This document shows, piece after piece, positions 1-5,881 of a DNA stretch of 7,684 nucleotides. Each line of letters opens with the position of its first letter. The first letter of the stretch is position 1. The translations under genes and the position numbers were made by a program. Source of the DNA: Planctomycetaceae bacterium (GTDB lineage: Bacteria > Planctomycetota > Planctomycetia > Pirellulales > Thermoguttaceae); contig WRMR01000231.1 in NCBI GenBank assembly GCA_009776995.1, forward strand, positions 1-7,684. The letters run 5' to 3'. The notes below the pieces were generated by a model that did no database searches, was not told where the DNA came from, and worked only from the letters and a program-made list of their open reading frames with translations.

Positions 1-503
1 TCATTGCTGTAATCTTTGCCATTCTGTTTCACGAAGGTCACCCATTCCAACCCTTGCCCGGCAAATTCCTCTGACAGTTCAATCATATCCTGCATTTCAC
101 GACCGCCGTACCACGACGAAGTAAACGCTACCAAAACGGTTTTGCCCCGGTAAGCATTCCAGTCGAAGGGGTTGCCGTTCATGTCCGTGCCCGTGATTTC
201 CGGCGTTTTGCCTTCGGCTTGCAGAAAAGCCATCTTGGTTTCAACCTTGCTTTGAGTCCTCTGTATTCTGTCTATCTGCTCAGTTGGTGATACCTTCAAT
301 GCGGCAATAGCCAGAATGAACGTTTCCAGCATTTGCTCTCTTGTGATGACATTCTTCTCGTAAAGATTTGGAGTAACTGTTGCCAGGTCATCAGCGATAC
401 TCAAGCGGATGTGTTCGTGTTCTTTGATGAAGTCAATGATTTGAGTTCTGAGTTCCAGGAATTGTGGCGCAGTCGTTCTGATATCCGGTTTGTCCAGACT
501 GAA
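1..503 (-). CDS. TlpA/AhpC-TSA-type thioredoxin-fold protein, fragment broken at its 5' end and cut by the window edge
   Basis: Reading the minus strand from about base 503 to base 1 gives an open frame of about 167 codons with no stop. A helical part (TAPQFLELRTQIIDFIKEHE and on to about base 215) precedes a redoxin-like domain with GTDMNGNPFDWNAYRGKTVL followed by VAFTSSWYGG. The G-x-x-F-D-W-x-x-Y-(R/K)-G-K-x-V-L-V pattern is that of planctomycete TlpA-like proteins, normally periplasmic or lipid-anchored thiol oxidoreductases. Where the family has W-C-x-x-C, this one has W-Y-G-G-R, so both active-site cysteines are missing and disulfide chemistry is unlikely. No start codon or signal peptide is seen: the frame simply begins where the RND permease homology stops, with an in-frame TGA at 540-542. 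The first in-frame ATG (330-332) would skip the helical part. The gene is therefore probably a 5'-truncated remnant. The C terminus lies outside the window. Family call fairly sure; functionality doubtful. Confidence 0.7.
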
Positions 504-3282
504 TAAACAGTGTCGCAAAACCGACGCCGGTTGACACGTTCAGGTTCATTCCCCGCAAATGCAGGGCCAACGCCCCGGCGGTCAACGCAAAGGGAATCGG
601 CATCAGCAGAATGAACCCGGCACGCAAGGAACCGAAACTGACAACCAGCACCAAAAACACAATCCCGACGGTGAGCGGAAGAATTAACAGGAAATGGCGG
701 TACGCGCGCTCAAGATTCTGGAACATACCCAACCATTCGACACTGTATCCGGAGGGAATCGGGATTTCATTGGCAAACCTTGCCTGGGCTTCGGCAACAA
801 AACGGCCTTCATCGCGTCCCACCACATCACAGCGAACGGTGAGGCACCGGCGTCCTTCCGCACGGGTAATCACGGTCTGGCCGTCCACGATTTCGATTTT
901 CGCCACCTGTGTCAGCGGAATCGGCGTGCCATCGGCGGTATGAACCGGCATTTTGCCGATGGCCTGCGGCGACGAGATAATTTGACGATCCAGCTTCACG
1001 ACAATGTCAAAACACCGGTTTCCTTCAAACAAAACGCCGACCGGATCGCCGCCCATCGCCGTGTTGATCAACCGGGTCACATCCTCGATTTTGACGTTAT
1101 ACCGTGCACACAGTTGGCGATCCTGCACGATCTGGAGTTGTGCCTGCGGGCCTTCCTGTTCGATGTTCACGTCCTGCGCACCGGGGATGCTCCGGAGCAT
1201 ATCCTGCGTTTGGTTGGCAAGGTCAAGCAGAATGTCGAAATCGTCTCCGGAAATCTCAACAGCCAACTGGGCGGAGGTGCCGTTCGTGTCCTGCGTCACC
1301 ATGTCGATGATCGGCTGCGTGAAACTGAACCGTGTTGTTGGGAATTCCTCACGCAACCGTTTGCCCAGCGCGGCGATGATTTCGTGCTTCGTTTTGAACT
1401 GTGTCCACTGCGACTGTGGTTTCGGACTGATCATGATCTCAATGCGGCTGCACGGAAACGGTTCGCTCCAGGCGTCGGCACGACCGACCTGGAGCGAAAT
1501 GAAATCAATGTCGGGATATTCCAGTACGATGTTTCGGATGTCCCTGCCGTACGCCGCCGTCTGTTCCAGAGACGTGCCGTCGGGAAAATTGGCCTTGACC
1601 CAAATCGTCCCTTCGTCCATGTAGGGAAGAAACTCGACGCCGAGCCTCGGAAGCAGTTGAAACAGGATCAGCACCAGACCGAGTATGGCCAGCGTCGCCA
1701 CGAGAAATCGCGTTTTGAGGAGTATTTCCACCGTCCAGGCATACCCGGGCTTGATCCAGCGCAAAACCGGATTTTCCCACTCCGAATAACCATGCCGGAA
1801 GAGAAATGTGGACAAAACAGGCACCAGAAACAGGGCGAAGATCAAACCGCCCTGTAATGCGAACAGGATCGTCATGGCCATCGGGCGGAACAACAACCCT
1901 TCGATGCTCGTCAGGGAAAGCAATGGCAAAAACGCGATCATAACCAGCATGACGGAAACGAAAACCGGCTTGAACATGTCCAGGGCGGTTTCCCGAATGA
2001 CGGCAAAGATTCCTTTGAAGTCACGCCGTTGCGATTCGCCGAGCCTTCGGGCGATCGCTTCCGCCATGATGACCGAACCATCGACGATGATACCAAAGTC
2101 AATGGCACCGATGGAAAGCAATCCGATGGGAATGTCCGTCAGGTACATCATTCCGAGTGCGAAGAGAAACGCAAAAGGAATGGTCAGCGCAACCAGTAAC
2201 GCCATCATCGGACGACCGAGGAACAACAGCAGAACCAGCACCACAAGCGTAACGCCGAGCGAAATGCTGTGCGAAACGGTATGGAGCGTATTATCAACGA
2301 GGAATTGCCTGTCATAAAACGACTTGATTGTGACGCCTTCCATCTGGTCCGACGCGTTCAATTCCTCAACCGCTTGTTTGACCCGTTCGAGAACGAAGGT
2401 TGGGTTCTCACCGCGACGCAGGAGAACAATGCCTTCGACGGATTCGTCCGTGTGATCCTTGCTGTAAATGCTCCAGGGTGTGGCGGCGTCCATGTCCACC
2501 GTGGCAACATCCCTGAGATAAACGGGCGTTCCCTCAACGGATTTGACGAAGACGTTTTCGATCTGCTCCATGTTTTCCAGCAGACCGGCACTGCGAATGA
2601 CCAGGTCCATGCTTCCGCGTTTGAGAACGCTGCCGCCCGCTGCGGCGTTGTTCGCTTCAATTGCTTCGACGATATCGGCGAGGGACAATTCGTAACGTTC
2701 CAGTTGAGCCGGTTGGAACGTTACGGCGTACTGTTTGGTCAAACCCCCGAAGTTCGAGACTTCCGCAACGCCCGGAACCCGCATCAAACGGGGGAGCACG
2801 ACCCAATTGTTGATCGTTTGAAGTTCCATCACGTCGTGGGAATCGTTCCCCACGAGTTCGTAACGGTAAATCTCGCCGCAGGCGGTCGTGACCGCCGCGA
2901 GTTCAGGCGTTTCGGCACCTTCCGGCAGTTCGACTGATTTGAGGTTTTCATTCACCTGTTGCCGCGCCCAATAGGTTTCCGTCCCTTCCTCGAAGATGAG
3001 ATCAATGCAGGAAAGACCGAAGATCGTCTGCGACCGGACGCTCTCGACTTTCGGCACATTGCGCATGGCCACTTCTATCGGAATCGTGACCTGCCGTTCG
3101 ACTTCCTCCGGCGCGCGACCGGGAAACGCCGTGACAATGGAAACCTTCTGCGGCGAAATATCGGGATAGGCGTCAATGGGAAGACGCTGAAACGAATACA
3201 GCCCGAAGCCCATGACGACCATCGCAAAGCCGAGCATGAACCAACGGTGACGAAGTGATTGCTTGATAAGGGATTCGATCAT
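433..3282 (-). CDS. heavy-metal efflux RND permease (CzcA/CusA family), truncated in transmembrane helix 10
   Basis: Inner-membrane proton-driven pump of the HME-RND family, which with an adaptor and an outer-membrane channel exports metal cations. Seen here: N-terminal helix (about residues 14-31), the early P-I-D-A-Y-P-D-I motif, the G-R-A-P-E-E-V-E-R-Q-V-T-P-I-E type stretch, a block of helices from about residue 335, and the helix-4 proton relay DFGIIVDGSVIMAE with D395, D401 and E408 all present. A second half follows with its own large periplasmic loop (GRADAWSEPFP from residue 600), then helices 8 and 9. Homology runs to F926 (GVGFATLF, base 505). The last 23 residues are unrelated and come from reading the neighbouring redoxin fragment out of frame. 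Family members are usually about 1,030-1,060 residues, so helices 10 (most) to 12 are missing and the product is probably inactive. The start overlaps the adaptor stop (ATGA), implying translational coupling; no good Shine-Dalgarno is present. The exact metal cannot be read from sequence. Confidence 0.92.
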   Translation of the reverse strand: MIESLIKQSLRHRWFMLGFAMVVMGFGLYSFQRLPIDAYPDISPQKVSIVTAFPGRAPEEVERQVTIPIEVAMRNVPKVESVRSQTIFGLSCIDLIFEEGTETYWARQQVNENLKSVELPEGAETPELAAVTTACGEIYRYELVGNDSHDVMELQTINNWVVLPRLMRVPGVAEVSNFGGLTKQYAVTFQPAQLERYELSLADIVEAIEANNAAAGGSVLKRGSMDLVIRSAGLLENMEQIENVFVKSVEGTPVYLRDVATVDMDAATPWSIYSKDHTDESVEGIVLLRRGENPTFVLERVKQAVEELNASDQMEGVTIKSFYDRQFLVDNTLHTVSHSISLGVTLVVLVLLLFLGRPMMALLVALTIPFAFLFALGMMYLTDIPIGLLSIGAIDFGIIVDGSVIMAEAIARRLGESQRRDFKGIFAVIRETALDMFKPVFVSVMLVMIAFLPLLSLTSIEGLLFRPMAMTILFALQGGLIFALFLVPVLSTFLFRHGYSEWENPVLRWIKPGYAWTVEILLKTRFLVATLAILGLVLILFQLLPRLGVEFLPYMDEGTIWVKANFPDGTSLEQTAAYGRDIRNIVLEYPDIDFISLQVGRADAWSEPFPCSRIEIMISPKPQSQWTQFKTKHEIIAALGKRLREEFPTTRFSFTQPIIDMVTQDTNGTSAQLAVEISGDDFDILLDLANQTQDMLRSIPGAQDVNIEQEGPQAQLQIVQDRQLCARYNVKIEDVTRLINTAMGGDPVGVLFEGNRCFDIVVKLDRQIISSPQAIGKMPVHTADGTPIPLTQVAKIEIVDGQTVITRAEGRRCLTVRCDVVGRDEGRFVAEAQARFANEIPIPSGYSVEWLGMFQNLERAYRHFLLILPLTVGIVFLVLVVSFGSLRAGFILLMPIPFALTAGALALHLRGMNLNVSTGVGFATLFIQSGQTGYQNDCATIPGTQNSNH

Positions 3283-4406
3283 GGGGTTGTGTTCATCTGG
3301 AGTGATTTGATCATGGAAGGTTTCAGCAAAATGGCACCGTGTCCCACCACCTGACGTCCGTCTTCCAGCCCTTCGGGGATTTCAACGAGTTGGTTTCGCA
3401 ATTCGCCGACTTTGACTTCGGTGACTTGCCAAACCGCCTCATCTTCCCGCACAACGACATAATCGGAACGCCCGATGTGAATGATGGCGTCCGCAGGGGC
3501 AAGCAACGATTGACGCGGGTCGGTGCCGATCCCGATTTCCGCGAACATGCCCGGTCGCAGCTTGAATTCCGGGTCGTAAATGGACAACAGGACACGAAGC
3601 GAACGTCGTTCCGCAGAAAGAACGGGTACAATGGCATGAACGCACCCGGTAAATTGTTCTTCGGACAGACTGAGGAAATGGGCCACGCAACTTTGCCCGA
3701 TGGCGACCCGTCCGACCCAGCTTTCTGGGACATCCGCGGTCACGATGTCCACGTCACTGTCGGCGGCAGCCAGTAACGCCGGGTCGAGACCGGCCTGTTC
3801 CAACTGCCGGGCAAGCGCGGCTTCCTCCTGTTTGGCCATGCGGACGGCGGTTTCCGCTTCGTGAACGTCTTTTCGACCTTGAATTTGTGCCTGAATCAAA
3901 TCCGCACGGGCTTCCGCCAAATCCTTTTCGGTATCGGTCCCGATGGTCACCAAACGTTGCATCCGCTCCACCAGCTTTTGCGCGGCATCGACTTGTGATT
4001 CTGCAAGTTGTTTGGTATCGACCAGTTGCTCTTCAAGAAACGCGAGATCGGTCACCGCTTTTTGCCAATCGGTATAGGCGGTCAGCAGATCGGGGGAATG
4101 AAACTGCCAGTAATCGCTTCCCTTGCCGTTATCGGGGTGCAGACTGGCCGCCACCACCCCGGTGACCGTCAGAAGGGGCGACGTAATCTCGGAAGATGCG
4201 ACGGTCGCGATTTGTAACTTTTTTGCCAACGGGGAATCAGGGGAAATCGCAATCCGTTTCGGTGCGACAACACGAACCGCTGCGTCACGGTCCGTATCGA
4301 CGGGAATGCCAACCGTCGGCGGATTACCCTGCGTTGCCAAGTAGTAAAGAACGCCGATAACAGCCGCCAAACACGCGGCATACTGGATTCGCGACCAGAG
4401 ATTCAT
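3279..4406 (-). CDS. periplasmic adaptor (membrane fusion) subunit of the metal RND efflux system
   Basis: Links the RND permease to an outer-membrane channel. The 375-residue protein has an N-terminal membrane anchor (about residues 8-24, no lipobox cysteine), then a beta-rich stretch to about residue 88. A long charged helical hairpin follows (about 105-207), whose turn region reads RLVTIGTDTEKDL, comparable to the adaptor tip that docks on TolC-like channels. The returning beta-barrel part contains the typical L-R-P-G-M-F-A-E-I motif (283-291), and a membrane-proximal domain closes the protein. The first half of the lipoyl domain is very short: only about ten residues separate GVVAASL from WQFHSPDLL. 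Two cysteines, C240 and C255, lie in the barrel region. A GGAG Shine-Dalgarno (4414-4417) sits 7 nt before the ATG. The stop overlaps the permease start by ATGA, so the two are co-translated. Adaptor role is sure; substrate is unknown, though the partner points to metal cations. Confidence 0.9.
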   Translation of the reverse strand: MNLWSRIQYAACLAAVIGVLYYLATQGNPPTVGIPVDTDRDAAVRVVAPKRIAISPDSPLAKKLQIATVASSEITSPLLTVTGVVAASLHPDNGKGSDYWQFHSPDLLTAYTDWQKAVTDLAFLEEQLVDTKQLAESQVDAAQKLVERMQRLVTIGTDTEKDLAEARADLIQAQIQGRKDVHEAETAVRMAKQEEAALARQLEQAGLDPALLAAADSDVDIVTADVPESWVGRVAIGQSCVAHFLSLSEEQFTGCVHAIVPVLSAERRSLRVLLSIYDPEFKLRPGMFAEIGIGTDPRQSLLAPADAIIHIGRSDYVVVREDEAVWQVTEVKVGELRNQLVEIPEGLEDGRQVVGHGAILLKPSMIKSLQMNTTP

Positions 4407-4413
4407 GGGATGA

Positions 4414-4417
4414 CTCC
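4414..4417 (-). promoter_or_regulatory. Shine-Dalgarno of the adaptor gene
   Basis: GGAG on the minus strand, 7 nt before the ATG at 4404-4406. It supports the chosen start of the adaptor, which also leaves the membrane anchor at the very N terminus. Confidence 0.65.
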
Positions 4418-4504
4418 GAAAAAATGATTGTGTTCACTGGATTTGTTTTGACCAACGAGAAAGCCGCAATTCGTCAAGAATACAACCACAGCCAAAATGG
4501 ACGC

Positions 4505-4531
4505 ATTCCTGCGGAATACGTGTCAGTATTC
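4505..4531. repeat. overlapping short palindromes, possible operator or RNA hairpin
   Basis: Two inverted repeats share a common arm: ATTCC-tgc-GGAAT (4505-4517) and GAATAC-gtgtca-GTATTC (4514-4531). Both are perfect in their arms. They lie about 100 bp upstream of the adaptor start, between it and the small CxxC protein gene. They could be a repressor site or alternative hairpins in the operon transcript. The arms are short, so chance is possible. Confidence 0.35.
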
Positions 4532-4635
4532 ATGTGTTCACATTTTCTACCGAGCGATACAATCCTAACGGATTGCACATCGAAAAATGCGCAACATCAA
4601 TCGCGAGATAACCTTCCGGTAAAGGTAACGCAACA

Positions 4636-4965
4636 TCAGAGTACCGGCGGCGCGCGGCACGACGGAAGAGCGGTTGCATCGGCAACCGGCGGAATCGAGA
4701 CGCAAAGGGAGACTTTAGCAACGGTCTCCGATGGCATGACGGTCAGATCAGGAGCCGTGAAAAGCGGAATCGCCAGACGGTCGAGTTTGCAGATCGGGCA
4801 GGCGTTCCCCGAATCAAGAATGGAAACGGGTGTGGAATTGGAATGCCAGAAACCATGCGCAGCGGGCAAAACGACAAAAGCGAACAAATAGAAACCAAGA
4901 ACGGCGCAGGAGATAAACCTGCTCCAGCCCGGCTTCCGGTTTTTGTCGCGAAATCGTTTGAACAT
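4636..4965 (-). CDS. small membrane-anchored CxxC protein, first gene of the efflux operon
   Basis: A 109-residue protein of unknown function. A basic N terminus (MFKRFRDKNRKPGW) is followed by one hydrophobic helix (about residues 17-36) ending in A-A-H-G-F-W-H. A non-cytoplasmic tail then carries C56-P-I-C59 just before KLDRLAIP, and the end reads SCRAPPVL. The helix, histidines near its exit, the CxxC and a terminal R-A-P-P recall DUF2946-like small proteins often found beside metal-efflux genes; that family link is my inference. The CxxC and nearby H37/H41 could bind a soft metal ion such as copper or act in thiol exchange. It sits upstream of the adaptor in the same orientation and downstream of a good sigma70-like promoter. 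No Shine-Dalgarno precedes the ATG at 4963-4965; the start is chosen because it gives the membrane anchor. It shares its layout with the divergent gene at 5176. Confidence 0.7.
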   Translation of the reverse strand: MFKRFRDKNRKPGWSRFISCAVLGFYLFAFVVLPAAHGFWHSNSTPVSILDSGNACPICKLDRLAIPLFTAPDLTVMPSETVAKVSLCVSIPPVADATALPSCRAPPVL

Positions 4966-5023
4966 GACTGTTTTGCCGCAAAAGTGTCATTAAAGTAATC
5001 GTTACAACTCTCTCCACTGACTT

Positions 5024-5052
5024 AATTTAATCGCTCCTTTTGCAAAAGTCAA
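5024..5052 (-). promoter_or_regulatory. sigma70-like promoter for the small CxxC protein and efflux operon
   Basis: On the minus strand TTGACT (5047-5052) is followed, after exactly 17 bp, by TAAATT (5024-5029). The -35 box matches five of six consensus bases and the -10 four of six. Transcription would start around 5017, leaving a leader of about 50 nt before the ATG at 4965. Confidence 0.5.
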
Positions 5053-5089
5053 TAACATTTTTTCTTTTCTTTTTTCGAATACCCCCCTC

Positions 5090-5118
5090 TTGACTTTCAC
5101 AGTGTATCCACCTATGTT
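5090..5118 (+). promoter_or_regulatory. sigma70-like promoter for the divergent Cys-rich small protein
   Basis: TTGACT (5090-5095), a 17 bp spacer, then TATGTT (5113-5118). Transcription would start near 5125, about 50 nt before the ATG at 5176 and upstream of the alternative TTG start at 5146. The -35 region is the same eight bases (TTGACTTT) as in the opposite promoter, and the two -35 boxes are 37 bp apart, so one regulator could control both. Confidence 0.5.
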
Positions 5119-5175
5119 TAAGTTTTTCGATTTGGATTTTTTGTTTTGTCAGGGCTGTGTTGTACCGTAACGCAA

Positions 5176-5544
5176 ATGATGAATTTTAGTACAATATTCA
5201 GGCGGGCTTGTTTTTATCTGGTCGCCCTGGCGATCATGCCGCTCCTGCTGGGAGGGGCCTTTCACTGTTTGGTTCCTTGTACAGACGAATCGCATTGTGT
5301 TGATCCCCAATCGCCCTGCTGTCCGCATGGTCATGACGAGCAGGAAAACGATACGTCGCCGTTGCCGGAAAAACCATCCTGCTCTGTCTGCGATTTCCTT
5401 GCCATGCCCCGTGACATCGCGCACTTCGTCACGTGGGATTACATTCCCGACCGTGTCGAACTTTGCGAGTCGCAACCCATTCTCATGGACGTCGTTCTCT
5501 ACCGTCCGTTTGAACCCGGCCGCGCTCCGTCGACTCTTTCTTAG
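5176..5544 (+). CDS. small Cys/His-rich membrane-anchored CxxC protein
   Basis: A 122-residue protein of unknown function when read from the ATG at 5176. A TTG at 5146 would add ten residues (including a Cys pair) but puts non-anchor sequence first, so ATG is preferred; neither start has a Shine-Dalgarno. Residues 11-28 form one hydrophobic helix after a basic F-R-R. The tail is rich in possible metal ligands: H30, C31, C35, H40, C41, C48, C49, H51, H53, then C69-S-V-C72 followed by DFLAMP. The end is PGRAPSTLS. The helix, a histidine at its exit, CxxC followed by a short hydrophobic run ending in a proline, and a terminal R-A-P all match the layout of the minus-strand protein at 4636-4965, so the two are probably distant relatives. 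Its place opposite a metal-efflux operon suggests periplasmic metal binding or sensing; this is inference. The stop codon lies inside an inverted repeat arm. Confidence 0.68.
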   Translation: MMNFSTIFRRACFYLVALAIMPLLLGGAFHCLVPCTDESHCVDPQSPCCPHGHDEQENDTSPLPEKPSCSVCDFLAMPRDIAHFVTWDYIPDRVELCESQPILMDVVLYRPFEPGRAPSTLS

Positions 5545-5634
5545 GCTTTCGCCAGAATATATTCAGCTAAAAAATGCGGCGGCGGTCGCGGCGTGACTCT
5601 TCTACCTTTGTTGGTTGCGTTCTGGCAAAAGCCT
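5543..5634. repeat. 15 bp inverted repeat with 62 bp between arms, possible terminator
   Basis: Left arm AGGCTTTCGCCAGAA (5543-5557) and right arm TTCTGGCAAAAGCCT (5620-5634) are complementary at 14 of 15 positions. The left arm begins inside the TAG stop of the small Cys-rich gene, and a short T-rich run (TCTTTTTATC, 5641-5650) follows the right arm. It may fold as a long-loop terminator for that gene. The arm length makes a chance origin unlikely, but a miniature element or a structured RNA is also possible. Confidence 0.5.
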
Positions 5635-5761
5635 TAACGGTCTTTTTATCATCGGTGCGGGGATAGTCCGTACCGTCCACAGTTGTTACGTCGTCAAGCC
5701 GATGAACCATTCGCTTTTGCCTCTTGACCTGACTTGATCATCTCATCAATTCCTGTTTTCA

Positions 5762-5817
5762 TGTGCAACGATCCTTGTACCGCGCAAATCGCGCGGGGAC
5801 GTGTCGTCGGTTGCGCA
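5762..5817 (+). repeat. two-stem imperfect palindrome in the DUF1559 leader
   Basis: Outer arms TGTGCAAC (5762-5769) and GTTGCGCA (5810-5817) pair along all eight positions with one G-T. Nested inside is a perfect stem CCGCGC-aaatc-GCGCGG (5780-5796). As RNA this would form a compact hairpin about 65 nt before the start codon. I recognise no known riboswitch in it; it could equally be the terminator of an upstream transcript, though no T-run follows. Confidence 0.35.
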
Positions 5818-5868
5818 GTATTTCAACGAATGACTTCTTTATCAAAATCAAATCAACTCAAAAATTTC

Positions 5869-5874
5869 AGGAGA
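5869..5874 (+). promoter_or_regulatory. strong Shine-Dalgarno of the DUF1559 gene
   Basis: AGGAGA lies about 8 nt before the ATG at 5882-5884. It is the clearest ribosome binding site in the window and settles the start of the DUF1559 gene. Confidence 0.75.
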
Positions 5875-5881
5875 AAGTCCC

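Larger units (their letters stand above)
4407..4635. other. 229 bp spacer between adaptor and small CxxC protein genes
   Basis: No convincing gene is present. The + strand open frame across 4424-4891 runs antisense through the small protein gene and has no recognisable content. The spacer holds a cluster of short palindromes (4505-4531, listed separately) and the adaptor's ribosome binding site. I see no clear sigma70 promoter on the minus strand here: a TTGACG at about 4473 has no matching -10 box at the right distance. The adaptor may therefore be transcribed from the promoter upstream of the small protein gene. Confidence 0.5.
5545..5881. other. 337 bp gene-free leader between the small Cys-rich gene and the DUF1559 gene
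   Basis: No coding frame here has recognisable content; frames beginning at 5734 and 5763 run out of frame into the DUF1559 gene. The stretch holds the right part of the 15 bp inverted repeat, a hairpin at 5653-5675 (CGGTGCGG-ggatagt-CCGTACCG, pairing with one G-T), a structured element at 5762-5817, and the ribosome binding site. A TTGACC at 5724-5729 might be a -35 box, but no good -10 box follows at 16-18 bp, so the promoter of the DUF1559 gene is not resolved. Confidence 0.5.

Noticed and set aside
480..530. Insertion-sequence end at the RND/redoxin junction
   Set aside because: No inverted terminal repeat, target-site duplication or transposase coding sequence is visible on either side of base 504.
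694..1857. Long + strand open frames (387, 206, 222 and 169 codons) opposite the permease
   Set aside because: They are antisense to a gene with clear RND motifs throughout, have no recognisable domains and are rich in Arg, His and Pro, as expected of shadow frames.
4424..4891. 155-codon + strand frame
   Set aside because: It runs antisense to the small CxxC protein, which has a membrane anchor, CxxC and a promoter; the + strand frame shows no motif or ribosome site.
4814..5017. 67-codon minus-strand frame with a GGAG-like site upstream of an ATG
   Set aside because: It overlaps the small CxxC gene in another frame and lacks a hydrophobic anchor or any known pattern; the 4965 start gives a coherent membrane protein.
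5724..5752. Possible promoter for the DUF1559 gene starting at TTGACC
   Set aside because: No acceptable -10 box lies 16-18 bp downstream, so it is not listed as a feature.
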